From NCBI RefSeq assembly GCF_000455485.1, contig NZ_CBQR020000010.1, positions 1 through 64,000 on the forward strand: 64,000 bases of DNA, written 5' to 3'. The notes beneath the pieces were generated by a model that made no database searches, was not told where the DNA came from, and was given only the letters and a program-made list of their open reading frames with translations. Numbering within the stretch: the first letter of the stretch is position 1; the number at the start of each line of letters is the position of its first letter. This document shows positions 1-8,649 of the stretch, in pieces. The DNA comes from Gorillibacterium massiliense. GTDB lineage: Bacteria > Bacillota > Bacilli > Paenibacillales > NBRC-103111. Position numbers and translations under genes: made by a program.

Positions 1-639
1 CGCGTGGAAGATCATCAACTCATTGCCGGCGGCGGTTTTTCGTTTATCAAGCTGGCGGTGATAGCCGGCAAGGCGGGGCTAACCGGCTTGGAATTTGCCG
101 GAGGCATTCCCGGGACTGTCGGGGGAGCCGTATATATGAATGCCGGCGCTCACGGTTCGGATGTTTCGCAAATCTTGAGCTATGCCGACGTCGTTTTGAC
201 GAATGGCGAGTCTATGACTTTGACTGCCGAAGATATGCAGTTTGACTATCGTCATTCACGGTTTCACGATCAACCGGGTATCGTGACGGAAGCGGTTTTT
301 CAGCTGAAGCCGGGTAACCGCAACGAGATCGCCGGAGCCATGGCCGTCTATAAAGACCGCAGGCTGCGCACGCAACCGCTGCAGTTGCCTTGTGCCGGCA
401 GTACCTTCCGCAACCCTGAGGGTCATTACGCCGCTAAGCTGATCGAAGACGCAGGGCTAAAAGGCATGAAAGTCGGAGGAGCTGAGGTATCCTCCCTCCA
501 TGCCAATTTCATCATCAATACCGGCAACGCGACGGCGAAGGATGTCCTCACCTTAATCGCTGCCATTCGCACTAAAATTCATGAACAATACGGCATTCTG
601 CTTGCACCCGAGGTTTTGACCGCAGGTGAACTGGACTGA
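1..639 (+). CDS. murB: UDP-N-acetylenolpyruvoylglucosamine reductase MurB (5' end outside window)
   Basis: MurB reduces the enolpyruvyl group of UDP-GlcNAc-enolpyruvate with NADPH through bound FAD, giving UDP-MurNAc in the cytoplasm. Only the last ~212 residues are present and the reading frame is open to base 1. Visible family features are the FAD-binding glycine-rich stretch GGIPGTVGGAVYMNAGAHG, the substrate-domain segment with YRHSRF, and PCAGSTFRNP carrying the catalytic Ser region (CAGSTF), followed by KLIEDAGLKG near the end. The next gene is murA, the preceding enzyme of the same pathway, 48 bases on. The identity is firm; the true start cannot be seen. Confidence 0.95.
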   Translation, partial: RVEDHQLIAGGGFSFIKLAVIAGKAGLTGLEFAGGIPGTVGGAVYMNAGAHGSDVSQILSYADVVLTNGESMTLTAEDMQFDYRHSRFHDQPGIVTEAVFQLKPGNRNEIAGAMAVYKDRRLRTQPLQLPCAGSTFRNPEGHYAAKLIEDAGLKGMKVGGAEVSSLHANFIINTGNATAKDVLTLIAAIRTKIHEQYGILLAPEVLTAGELD

Positions 640-686
640 TCTCCCCCCGTGCCGGCTTGCTTGGCAAGCTGACAGGAGGTGAGTCT

Positions 687-2024
687 TTGGAAAAACTGGT
701 GATCGAAGGCGGGAAACCCCTCAAGGGAACAATCCGCATCCAGGGCGCCAAAAACGCTGCGCTCCCCATATTGGCCGCCAGTGTGCTTGCAGAAGGTACG
801 ACGATCCTGGAAAATGTTCCGGATCTGCTGGATATCCGGGTAATGCTGGATATTTTACGGGCCATTGGCTGCAAGGCAGAGCATAAAAATGAGACCGTTC
901 ATATCGATACGACCGGGCTTAACTCATTTCATATTCCCGCTGATCTGATGACGCAGATGCGCTCCTCCATTTTTTTAATGGGGCCGCTTGTGGCTCGTCT
1001 CGGCTCGGTTCGCGTCTATCAGCCGGGAGGCTGTGCTATTGGCGAACGGAAGATCAATCTTCATTTGGATGGACTTCGGGCGCTCGGGGCTGAAATCGAA
1101 GAGAGCTGCGGCATGATCCACTGTCGGGCGGAGAAGCTGACGGGGACGGATATCTATCTTGATTTTCCGAGTGTGGGAGCGACGGAAAATATCATGATGG
1201 CGGCGGCTGCTGCAGATGGCATGACGATTATCCACAATGCGGCACGAGAACCGGAAATCCAGGACTTGCAGAACTTTCTGTGTGCCATGGGTGCCAGAAT
1301 TTACGGTGCCGGCACCGGAACGATAACGATCGAAGGGATAACCCGCTTCACGCCTTGCACCTACCGGATCATCCCGGATCGGATCGTGACGGGTACCCTT
1401 ATGGTTGCGGCAGCGGCGACGCGGGGCAACGTGACGTTAGAGCGGGTGATTCCTTCCCACGTAACCTCGTTGATACACGTCCTAAGGCGCTCCGGTGTTC
1501 AAATCACAGTGTCCGGTGATATAATGAACGTGCAGTGCCATACGCGGCCGAAAAGAGTAGAGAGAGTCATTACCTCCCCTTTTCCTGCGTTTCCCACCGA
1601 CCTGCAATCTCTACTTATGGTGCTTCTCTCTCTAGCCGACGGTCTGAGCATCATCAAAGAGACGGTGTTCGAAGGGCGCTTTAAGCACGTCGATGAACTA
1701 AGCCGCATGGGAGCCGATATCCTGATCGATCTGAATACCGCTTTTATCCGTGGCGTTCCCAGACTTTACGGAGCGACGGTGGAGGCAACGGATCTACGGG
1801 CTGGGGCCGCTTTAGTGGTGGCGGGATTGGCTGCTCATGGAACGACGGTTGTTGAGCAGATCCAACATATTGACCGAGGCTATGACCGCTTGGAGCAGCT
1901 TCTCGGCAGTCTTGGCGCAGTCATTACCCGCACTTCTCTAGATTCGGCTGTCAGGCCGGAGACGGAGCCGGAACCGGAACGGGCATCTAATCCGCGTACA
2001 GGGACTGCGCGAGCGAATGGGTAA
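687..2024 (+). CDS. murA: UDP-N-acetylglucosamine 1-carboxyvinyltransferase MurA
   Basis: MurA transfers enolpyruvate from PEP to UDP-GlcNAc, the first committed step of peptidoglycan synthesis. The protein of about 445 residues has the two-lobed EPT layout. It carries the N-terminal RIQGAKNAALPILAAS block and the loop QPGGCAIGERK, whose Cys116 is the PEP-binding, fosfomycin-sensitive residue. The TTG at 687 is chosen because AGGAGGTG lies 6-13 bases before it; the frame is open 10 codons further upstream without a ribosome site. The last ~25 residues are a Glu/Pro/Arg-rich tail beyond the usual end. Firmicutes often have two paralogues (murAA and murAB); which one this is cannot be settled from sequence alone. 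Confidence 0.95.
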   Translation: MEKLVIEGGKPLKGTIRIQGAKNAALPILAASVLAEGTTILENVPDLLDIRVMLDILRAIGCKAEHKNETVHIDTTGLNSFHIPADLMTQMRSSIFLMGPLVARLGSVRVYQPGGCAIGERKINLHLDGLRALGAEIEESCGMIHCRAEKLTGTDIYLDFPSVGATENIMMAAAAADGMTIIHNAAREPEIQDLQNFLCAMGARIYGAGTGTITIEGITRFTPCTYRIIPDRIVTGTLMVAAAATRGNVTLERVIPSHVTSLIHVLRRSGVQITVSGDIMNVQCHTRPKRVERVITSPFPAFPTDLQSLLMVLLSLADGLSIIKETVFEGRFKHVDELSRMGADILIDLNTAFIRGVPRLYGATVEATDLRAGAALVVAGLAAHGTTVVEQIQHIDRGYDRLEQLLGSLGAVITRTSLDSAVRPETEPEPERASNPRTGTARANG

Positions 2025-2119
2025 GGTTGTTATCTGGTAAAAGTAGCAGGTGCCCGTCCCTTTCCCCAGTTGGGAAAGAGGCGGCACCGTTTTCAGTTTA
2101 TCAAAAAGAAGGTGTCGAT

Positions 2120-2959
2120 GTGGCTGCCACCATCCCCCCCCTGAAGCAGGGCGCGAAGAAAAGACGCGGCAGCCGCAGGCTGCTTTATTTGCTAATCGTT
2201 TTTTTTATCATTATATTCGCGGTACTTTTCTTTCAATCCTCATTCAGCAAAATCACCGATATTGAAATCAGCGGAAATCAGTATGTGGAAGCCTCTCAGA
2301 TCGGACAAGCTGCGGCAGTGGACAAAGGAGATTCCTATTTTACGGTTGATGCAAAAAAGGTAGAGAACCGGTTGAAAGCGTTGAAGACCGTGGAAGCGGT
2401 CAAAGTGCGGAAAAGCTTTCCCGGGAAGCTGACCATTACCGTCAAGGAGTTTCCCAAGGCAGCCTACCGACTGCTGGATGACGGCAGCATCGCCCTTATG
2501 TTTGCCGACGGCAGTTCGTATCCCTTGAAGACCGACAGCACTCCCGTAGACAGGCCGCTGTTGACAGGGTGGACAGATGGTGATCCGATGCTGAAGACGC
2601 TTTGTGTGGAGCTGGCCCGGTTGCAGGATGCACTGCTTTCGGACATTTCTGAAATCAAGCCGTATCCCAATGTATTTACGGACCGGATCAAGCTGTATAC
2701 GAGATCGCGATTTGAAATCATTACCAGAATAAGCTTATTGAAGGATAAGATTCCTAATTTAACCTACTATACCAATGGTTTCAAAGAGAAGAACGGCACA
2801 ACAGGAGTGCTTTGGCTGCTGGAGCAAGACCGAGGCGTCCCTTATACAGACCGGGAAGCAGCAGAGGAAGGAAATGAACCTGCTCAAAGTTCTGGCGGCA
2901 CAACGGGAACGGCTGCGAACTCCGGTTCGGGTACCGCGGAAGGCGGCGGGAATCCATAA
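2120..2959 (+). CDS. divIB: Cell division protein DivIB/FtsQ
   Basis: DivIB is a bitopic membrane protein of the division septum that works with FtsL and DivIC. The product has a basic cytoplasmic stretch (KQGAKKRRGSRR), one hydrophobic segment at about residues 21-40, and a POTRA-type beta domain (ITDIEISGNQYVEASQI... KSFPGKLTITVKEF). It ends in a Gly/Ser/Thr-rich tail. The GTG start at 2120 is preferred for its AGAAGGTG ribosome site; an upstream TTG at 2027 would add 31 residues with no ribosome site. It lies between murA and ftsA as in many Firmicute dcw clusters, though the Bacillus ylxW, ylxX and sbp genes are absent. Confidence 0.85.
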   Translation: MAATIPPLKQGAKKRRGSRRLLYLLIVFFIIIFAVLFFQSSFSKITDIEISGNQYVEASQIGQAAAVDKGDSYFTVDAKKVENRLKALKTVEAVKVRKSFPGKLTITVKEFPKAAYRLLDDGSIALMFADGSSYPLKTDSTPVDRPLLTGWTDGDPMLKTLCVELARLQDALLSDISEIKPYPNVFTDRIKLYTRSRFEIITRISLLKDKIPNLTYYTNGFKEKNGTTGVLWLLEQDRGVPYTDREAAEEGNEPAQSSGGTTGTAANSGSGTAEGGGNP

Positions 2960-3168
2960 TTATCCTATGGAAAAAGATTCGGTTCCTACCGGAATTAGGC
3001 TACTCTTTATATGGAATTAATGTTAAAATTGTAGGCGTGACTTATTTTCGACCCTCTCTATTTTTCCTGGGAACAGGAGCTTCATAGATTGTTCATTTGG
3101 CATTTTGTGGTTTGTGGAAGCGCGTTTTTTTACAAATCCAATGGATAAGTGAAAAAAATGTTGAAAAA

Positions 3169-3197
3169 AGAGGGAATCTTGCAATTGTGTTGAATAA
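3169..3197 (+). promoter_or_regulatory. SigH-type promoter upstream of ftsAZ
   Basis: The block AGAGGGAAT (3169-3177) matches the SigH -35 consensus RNAGGAWWW at all but one base. GTTGAATAA (3189-3197) fits the -10 consensus RNNGAATWW fully. The spacer is 11 bases, within the known SigH range. In Bacillus subtilis the ftsAZ P2 promoter is SigH-dependent, so position and context agree. A TATAAT at 3248-3253 could be the -10 of an additional SigA promoter, but no good -35 is visible. Confidence 0.6.
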
Positions 3198-3349
3198 GTA
3201 CAGAAGTCTTAAGCCATTTTTTTTCTAAGCGATTTTTAGCTTTGCGCTATAATTAGCCTTATTCCGCTGCGGTAAACGTTGCGTGTCCTGTAAAGGACGG
3301 CGTCAGCCGTTTACCTAGGTTGGATTTTCGCACTGGGAGGTGCCTCGCA

Positions 3350-4585
3350 TTGGGCGGCAATGAAGTGGTTGTCAGTTTGGATATCGGGACTTCCAAAGTG
3401 CGCGCCATTATTGGAGAAGTTTCCAATGGTTCCATTAATATAATAGGCGTCGGAACGGCGGAATCCGAAGGTATCCGCAAGGGGTCTATAGTCGATATCG
3501 ATCAAACCGTTCAATCGATTAAGAATGCAATTGAGCATGCGGAACGCATGGTGGATATTCAGATCAACGAGGTGTTTGTTGGAATATCGGGAAACCACAT
3601 CTCGCTTTTGTCTAGCCATGGAGTTGTGGCTGTATCCAATGAAGACCGGGAAATCGGGGAAGATGATATCGAGAGAGTGCTTCAGGCATCCCGTGTTATC
3701 GCTTTGCCTCCGGAGAGGGAAATCATCGGCGTCGTCGCCAAACAGTTTGTCGTTGACGGATTGAATGAAATCCATGATCCCCGCGGGATGATCGGTGTCC
3801 GATTGGAAGTAGAAGCGACCATAATCACGGGAGCCAAGACGGCCATACATAACTTGAAACGGGTCGTGGAAAAAGCAGATTTGCGCATCAACGGGCTGGT
3901 TCTCATGTCCTTGGCCGCTGGCAACCTGAGCTTATCTAAGGATGAGAAAACCATCGGTACCGTGCTGGTTGATATCGGCGCCGGCTCCACCACCATTGCG
4001 GTGTTCGAGCATGGCACGCTGATGGCAACTTCAACCTTGCCCATCGGCGGCGACTTGATTACAAGCGATATTTCCATTGGCCTGCATACTCAAATGGAAC
4101 ATGCCGAGCGAGTAAAGCTGAAATTCGGCTGCTCTCAAGGAGAACTGGCTGCGCGCGATCAAGTATTCAAAGTTCCGCGCATTGGAAGCAATTCGGACAA
4201 GGAGTATTCCCAAGTCGATCTGACCGGGATCATTGAACCCCGGGTACAGGAAATGTTCCAATTGATTCGTACGGAAGTCTATCATATGGGTTACGGCAAT
4301 GCTCCTGGCGGTTATGTGCTTACCGGCGGAACCGTTTCTATGCCAGGGCTTTTGGCTACGGCGCAAAAAGAACTGGGCACCTCCGTTCGGGTAGGGTCCC
4401 CTGATTTTATCGGGGTGCGAGATCCTTCTTACACTAGCGGAGTCGGTATCATCAGCCACATCGTCAAGTCCCACAAAAACCGCAGTCACAGCCAGCCGCA
4501 AGGGAAGACGGTCGTGAAGAAAGCAACCGCCGAGAAATCAAGCTGGTTTGAAAAATTCAAAAACTGGATAAGTGAATATATCTAA
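3350..4585 (+). CDS. ftsA: Cell division protein FtsA
   Basis: FtsA is an actin-like ATPase that tethers FtsZ to the membrane at mid-cell. The first strand VVVSLDIGTSKVRAIIGE is the phosphate-1 motif, and VDIGAGSTTIAVF and the VLTGGTVSMPG segment are the phosphate-2 and adenosine motifs. The C-terminus SSWFEKFKNWISEYI is the expected amphipathic membrane-targeting helix. The TTG start at 3350 follows GGGAGGTG by 7 bases. It is followed by ftsZ after 78 bases and preceded by a 390-base leader with a SigH-type promoter. Confidence 0.96.
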   Translation: MGGNEVVVSLDIGTSKVRAIIGEVSNGSINIIGVGTAESEGIRKGSIVDIDQTVQSIKNAIEHAERMVDIQINEVFVGISGNHISLLSSHGVVAVSNEDREIGEDDIERVLQASRVIALPPEREIIGVVAKQFVVDGLNEIHDPRGMIGVRLEVEATIITGAKTAIHNLKRVVEKADLRINGLVLMSLAAGNLSLSKDEKTIGTVLVDIGAGSTTIAVFEHGTLMATSTLPIGGDLITSDISIGLHTQMEHAERVKLKFGCSQGELAARDQVFKVPRIGSNSDKEYSQVDLTGIIEPRVQEMFQLIRTEVYHMGYGNAPGGYVLTGGTVSMPGLLATAQKELGTSVRVGSPDFIGVRDPSYTSGVGIISHIVKSHKNRSHSQPQGKTVVKKATAEKSSWFEKFKNWISEYI

Positions 4586-4663
4586 GATCGCCTGACCTGC
4601 GGCGCTGCCGCCTCTTGATAGGGAGTCGGTCGAAGAAGATCAGTGAGGGGGATAATAGTCGTT

Positions 4664-5782
4664 ATGTTCGAATTTGATCTCGATATGGACCAGCTCGCGA
4701 CGATTAAAGTCATTGGGGTCGGAGGGGGCGGAAGCAACGCCGTCAATCGGATGATTGAAAACGGCATCCAAGGCGTGGAATTCATAACCGTGAACACCGA
4801 CGCTCAAGCGTTGAACTTGGCTAAATCGGAGCATAAGCTGAAGATCGGGGAAAAGCTTACCCGTGGCCTTGGGGCTGGTGCAAACCCGGAAGTGGGTAAA
4901 AAGGCTGCTGAAGAATCTCGGGAAGCGATCATTCAAGCGCTGCGCGGCTCGGACTTGGTGTTTGTAACCGCCGGAATGGGCGGCGGTACCGGTACGGGAG
5001 CGGCTCCGGTTATTGCGGAAATCGCTAAGGAATGCGGAGCTCTAACCGTTGGCGTCGTTACCCGGCCTTTTACCTTTGAAGGCCGCAAGCGTGCGATGCA
5101 AGCCGAGCAAGGCATCGCTTCCCTGAAAGAAAAAGTCGATACCCTCATCGTGATCCCTAACGATCGGCTGCTGGAAATCGTCGATAAGAAGACACCGATG
5201 GTGGAAGCGTTCCGGGAAGCCGATAACGTTTTGCGCCAAGGCGTTCAAGGGATTTCGGATTTAATTATGGTACCCGGTCTCATCAACTTGGACTTTGCGG
5301 ATGTCAAGACGATCATGACCGAACGGGGATCCGCCCTGATGGGCATCGGGATCGGCACCGGTGAGAACCGGGCTGCCGAAGCTGCCAAGAAAGCGATCAT
5401 GAGCCCGCTTCTGGAAACCTCCATTGAGGGAGCACGTGGCGTTATCATGAATATTACAGGCGGCAGCAACTTGAGCCTATACGAAGTAAACGAAGCGGCG
5501 GAGATCGTCATCGGCGCTTCCGATCCGGAAGTCAACGTTATTTTCGGAGCGATCATTGATGACAACTATAAGGATGAAATCAAAGTGACGGTTATTGCTA
5601 CCGGCTTTGAGCATAAGATCCAACAGCCCGGCAATATGAAACGCCCGACTCCTGGTCATACGGAGCCAGCCATAAGCAGTAATGAACAAAAAGTTCCGCT
5701 GCGTCCCTTTGGTAGCCAGCCTTCCGGCGATCAGCTGGATATTCCAACCTTCCTGCGGCGGAAGAATCAAAACAACGAATAA
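4664..5782 (+). CDS. ftsZ: Cell division protein FtsZ
   Basis: FtsZ is the tubulin-like GTPase that forms the Z ring. The protein has the glycine-rich start ([15 protein letters not shown]), the tubulin signature GGGTGTG at about residues 106-112, and the T7-loop region [11 protein letters not shown]. The C-terminal peptide [10 protein letters not shown] binds FtsA and SepF. The sequence follows the Bacillus protein nearly along its whole length. The ATG at 4664 starts after GAGGGGGA; a GTG seven codons upstream is less likely since it overlaps that ribosome site. A strong terminator follows, so ftsAZ ends as a unit. Confidence 0.98.
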   Translation: MFEFDLDMDQLATIKVIGVGGGGSNAVNRMIENGIQGVEFITVNTDAQALNLAKSEHKLKIGEKLTRGLGAGANPEVGKKAAEESREAIIQALRGSDLVFVTAGMGGGTGTGAAPVIAEIAKECGALTVGVVTRPFTFEGRKRAMQAEQGIASLKEKVDTLIVIPNDRLLEIVDKKTPMVEAFREADNVLRQGVQGISDLIMVPGLINLDFADVKTIMTERGSALMGIGIGTGENRAAEAAKKAIMSPLLETSIEGARGVIMNITGGSNLSLYEVNEAAEIVIGASDPEVNVIFGAIIDDNYKDEIKVTVIATGFEHKIQQPGNMKRPTPGHTEPAISSNEQKVPLRPFGSQPSGDQLDIPTFLRRKNQNNE

Positions 5783-5798
5783 AGAACTTGCATGAATG

Positions 5799-5833
5799 AA
5801 GGCCTGAGCGAATGCTGCTCAGGCCTTTTTTTT
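5799..5833 (+). terminator. Rho-independent terminator of ftsAZ
   Basis: AAGGCCTGAGC and GCTCAGGCCTT form an 11-bp stem with a 6-7-base loop followed by a run of T. It lies 16 bases after the ftsZ stop. Confidence 0.92.
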
Positions 5834-5859
5834 ATCGGGTTTGCCGCGAAGTCGATTAG

Positions 5860-5955
5860 CGTCGAAGATCGGCCGCTCCTTTATTGGATTCGACAAAAAT
5901 ACAGCCTCATCGGCCCCAGAAATAGACAGACTTTGATGGTCCCGTCCCTTATACT
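5860..5955 (+). promoter_or_regulatory. Spo0A boxes and long-spacer promoter of the spoIIG operon
   Basis: TTCGACA at 5889-5895 is an exact Spo0A box (TGTCGAA) on the minus strand. CGTCGAA at 5860-5866 is a 6/7 match on the plus strand, and a weaker one (TGTCTAT, reverse strand) overlaps the -35 region. TAGACA (5923-5928) and TATACT (5950-5955) are separated by 21 bases. That recalls the abnormal 22-base spacing of the Bacillus spoIIG promoter, which needs Spo0A~P. The sites precede spoIIGA by 33 bases. Confidence 0.6.
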
Positions 5956-5987
5956 GGTTTCATTCTGACGCGGGAGTTGCTGGATAG

Positions 5988-6905
5988 ATGGTCGTTTATA
6001 TCGATCTGCTGTTTCTGGCCAACTTTATCGTCGATGGCGCTCTACTCGCCGTTACCGCATGGTTGATGAAAACGGACATGCGTCCCTTGCGGGTTGCCGC
6101 TTCCGCCGGTCTCGGCGCGTTGTACGTTGTCTTCGTATATTTTCCAGAGCTGTCATTTCTCTATACGCTGGGTGTCAAATTATTATTCTCGCTGGCTATG
6201 GTTTTTACTGCTTTTGGCTTCGGCTCTCTACAGCGTTATTTACGGCTGTTAGGCGGATTTTATGCCGTCAACTTTGCGGCTGCAGGTGGAGTTTTCGCTG
6301 CATCATACTTTTTTTTGTCCCAAAGCGAGTTGTTGGATGGGATGCTGTATACCCAGTTCGGCGGGGTGTCCACAATGCTACTCATACCGGTACTGCCTGC
6401 AACCGTTTGGCTGCTATACCGCGTAGTTCAAAGTGCTAGGAACAAGCAGCACCTTGCGGGCAACCTCGCGGATATCCAGGTCGAGATCGGCGATTTCGTT
6501 CACGCTTGCCGCGGGCTTATTGATACGGGGAATCAGTTGTACGATCCCTTGACTCGTACGCCGGTCATGATCGTGGAAGCAGACCAGTGGAAGGATGCTT
6601 TGCCCCCTTCGTGGATGACCATGATCCGGTCAAGCGAAGTGGATCGTATGGTGGCTGCAATGGGTGAGGACGAATCATCCGATTGGCGGGACCGCCTGCG
6701 GCTTGTGCCATATCGGGGTTTGAACCGGAACACGCAATTTTTGCTAGCGGTCAAACCTGACCGGGTAACACTCCACTATAACGGTTCATCACTGGAAACG
6801 GGAAAAGTACTGATCGGACTTGACGGAGGCAAGCTGAGCGCGGATGGTTCGTATCATGCCATTATCCATCCGAAGCTTCTGGAATCCGTAACTTCTGTAA
6901 CCTAA
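5988..6905 (+). CDS. spoIIGA: Sporulation sigma-E processing peptidase SpoIIGA
   Basis: SpoIIGA is the membrane aspartic protease that removes the pro-peptide of SigE in the mother cell after the SpoIIR signal from the forespore. The N-terminal half has about five hydrophobic segments (residues 3-150). The C-terminal domain carries the active-site motif IDTGNQLYDP with Asp179. The C-terminal half continues with TPVMIVE and VLIGLDGG strands typical of this half-pepsin fold. Length (305) fits the family. The partner sigE starts 23 bases downstream, the standard spoIIG operon. Confidence 0.93.
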   Translation: MVVYIDLLFLANFIVDGALLAVTAWLMKTDMRPLRVAASAGLGALYVVFVYFPELSFLYTLGVKLLFSLAMVFTAFGFGSLQRYLRLLGGFYAVNFAAAGGVFAASYFFLSQSELLDGMLYTQFGGVSTMLLIPVLPATVWLLYRVVQSARNKQHLAGNLADIQVEIGDFVHACRGLIDTGNQLYDPLTRTPVMIVEADQWKDALPPSWMTMIRSSEVDRMVAAMGEDESSDWRDRLRLVPYRGLNRNTQFLLAVKPDRVTLHYNGSSLETGKVLIGLDGGKLSADGSYHAIIHPKLLESVTSVT

Positions 6906-6928
6906 CTTGACTTTCAGGAGGAAACGCC

Positions 6929-7651
6929 ATGCAAGTAAAATGGAAATTTATCATGCAGCTGAACTATTACCGGGTGCTCATCTTCCTCGGCCTGAAAGGC
7001 AATGAGATATACTACATAGGCGGAAGCGAGGCGCTGCCGCCGCCTTTGACGAGGGAGGAGGAGGAGTACCTCCTTCAGCGGCTGCCCAGCGGCGACGCGG
7101 CGATACGGGCGATGTTGATCGAGCGCAATCTCCGTTTGGTCGTCTATATCGCGCGCAAGTTTGAAAATACCGGGATCAATATCGAGGACTTGGTATCCAT
7201 CGGCGCCATCGGACTGATCAAAGCCGTCAATACCTTTGACCCGGAGAAAAAAATAAAGCTGGCCACCTACGCCTCCCGCTGCATCGAGAACGAAATCTTA
7301 ATGTATTTGCGCCGCAACAGCAAAACCCGTTCGGAGGTAAGCTTCGACGAGCCGCTTAACATCGATTGGGATGGCAACGAATTGCTGCTGTCCGATGTGC
7401 TTGGAACGGAAAATGATACGATCTACCGCAACATCGAGGAACAGGTGGACCGCAAGCTGCTGCACAAAGCTCTGGACAAATTATCAGAGCGGGAACGGAC
7501 TATTATGGAGCTGCGTTTCGGGTTGGCGGATGGGGAAGAAAAGACCCAGAAGGATGTAGCGGACCTGCTTGGAATATCCCAATCCTACATATCGCGTCTG
7601 GAAAAACGGATCATCAAACGCCTGCGCAAGGAATTCAGCAAAATGGTTTAA
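6929..7651 (+). CDS. sigE: RNA polymerase sporulation sigma factor SigE (pro-sigma-E)
   Basis: SigE directs early mother-cell transcription. An N-terminal pro-region of roughly 28 residues (hydrophobic [10 protein letters not shown] followed by [13 protein letters not shown]) precedes the mature protein and is the SpoIIGA target. Region 2 is seen as [16 protein letters not shown] and [16 protein letters not shown]. Region 4 is [13 protein letters not shown] with the helix-turn-helix [21 protein letters not shown]. The ribosome site is AGGAGGAAA just before the ATG. It is co-transcribed with spoIIGA. Confidence 0.97.
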   Translation: MQVKWKFIMQLNYYRVLIFLGLKGNEIYYIGGSEALPPPLTREEEEYLLQRLPSGDAAIRAMLIERNLRLVVYIARKFENTGINIEDLVSIGAIGLIKAVNTFDPEKKIKLATYASRCIENEILMYLRRNSKTRSEVSFDEPLNIDWDGNELLLSDVLGTENDTIYRNIEEQVDRKLLHKALDKLSERERTIMELRFGLADGEEKTQKDVADLLGISQSYISRLEKRIIKRLRKEFSKMV

Positions 7652-7677
7652 GGAGGTTTCCTAAAGGAAGCAGCACC

Positions 7678-7706
7678 GCATAAAAAAACCGACCCGGGAG
7701 ATAATG
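7678..7706 (+). promoter_or_regulatory. SigF-type promoter of sigG
   Basis: GCATA (7678-7682) fits the SigF -35 GYWTA. GGAGATAATG (7697-7706) fits the -10 GGNRANAHTR at every defined base. The spacer is 14 bases where about 15 is usual. Start of sigG is 35 bases downstream. In Bacillus subtilis spoIIIG is first transcribed by SigF, so the reading is consistent. Confidence 0.55.
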
Positions 7707-7740
7707 AACAGTAACGTTTCTCCTTGGGAGGTATTCGCTT

Positions 7741-8523
7741 ATGACCCGCAATAAAGTCGAGATATGTGGCGTTGACACTTCCAAGCTCCCGGTGCTGACC
7801 AATGCGGAAATGCGCGAGTTGTTTACGGAGCTGCAAACGAAAAACAACCGGCAAGCCCGGGAAAAGCTGGTGAATGGCAATCTGCGGCTCGTCCTCAGCG
7901 TCATTCAGCGGTTCAATAATCGGGGAGAATTTGTGGACGACCTGTTCCAGGTTGGCTGCATCGGCCTCATGAAAGCCATCGACAATTTTGATTTGGGCCA
8001 GAACGTCAAATTCTCCACCTACGCCGTACCTATGATCATCGGGGAAATCAGAAGGTACCTGCGCGACAACAACCCGATCCGGGTATCCCGCTCCCTACGG
8101 GATATAGCCTATAAGGCTCTGCAAGTAAGGGACAACCTCACCTATAAGCATTCCCGCGAACCTACGGTATATGAAATATCCGAAGCCCTCAACCTGCCAA
8201 AAGAAGATGTTGTTTTCGCCCTCGATGCCATCCAGGATCCGGTCTCTCTGTTTGAGCCCATCTATCATGACGGCGGAGATCCGATTTTCGTCATGGATCA
8301 AATCGGAGACGAGCGCAACCGGGACGCCACCTGGATCGAGGGCATTGCCCTCCGGGAAGGGATGCGCAAGCTGGGCGAGCGGGAAAAAATGATTCTCTCC
8401 ATGCGCTTTTACGATGGCAAAACCCAAATGGAAGTGGCTGAAGAGATCGGGATCTCCCAAGCTCAAGTATCCCGTCTGGAGAAATCGGCTATTCATCAGA
8501 TGCAGAAGCATGTTCAGTCGTAA
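7741..8523 (+). CDS. sigG: RNA polymerase sporulation sigma factor SigG
   Basis: SigG drives late forespore gene expression. The N-terminus VEICGVDTSKLPVLTN is characteristic of SigG and carries the anti-sigma (SpoIIAB/CsfB) contact region. Region 2 follows (NLRLVLSVIQRF, DDLFQVGCIGLMKAIDNFD, KFSTYAVPMIIGEIRRYLRD). Region 3 lies around residues 125-170. Region 4 contains TQMEVAEEIGISQAQVSRLEK. The ribosome site TGGGAGG precedes the ATG. It has its own upstream region separate from sigE, as expected for a forespore gene. Confidence 0.97.
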   Translation: MTRNKVEICGVDTSKLPVLTNAEMRELFTELQTKNNRQAREKLVNGNLRLVLSVIQRFNNRGEFVDDLFQVGCIGLMKAIDNFDLGQNVKFSTYAVPMIIGEIRRYLRDNNPIRVSRSLRDIAYKALQVRDNLTYKHSREPTVYEISEALNLPKEDVVFALDAIQDPVSLFEPIYHDGGDPIFVMDQIGDERNRDATWIEGIALREGMRKLGEREKMILSMRFYDGKTQMEVAEEIGISQAQVSRLEKSAIHQMQKHVQS

Positions 8524-8538
8524 ATGCCACGAAATGTG

Positions 8539-8567
8539 CCGGCCCCGCTAAAACGGAGCCGGTTTTT
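8539..8567 (+). terminator. Terminator after sigG
   Basis: CCGGCCCCG pairs with CGGAGCCGG around a 6-base loop and is followed by TTTTT. It sits 15 bases after the sigG stop. Confidence 0.8.
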
Positions 8568-8607
8568 CGCGTCATGTGAGAGATATCGCTGACAAAAAAT
8601 GCCTTGC

Positions 8608-8630
8608 TTGGTTAATTAGATCATAACCAA
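8608..8630. promoter_or_regulatory. Inverted repeat, possible operator
   Basis: TTGGTTA and TAACCAA form a perfect 7-base inverted repeat with a 9-base spacer, ending just before the ribosome site of the membrane protein gene at 8650. It could bind a dimeric repressor; no regulator is identified. Confidence 0.35.
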
Positions 8631-8649
8631 ACTAAAGGAGCATGATCCA

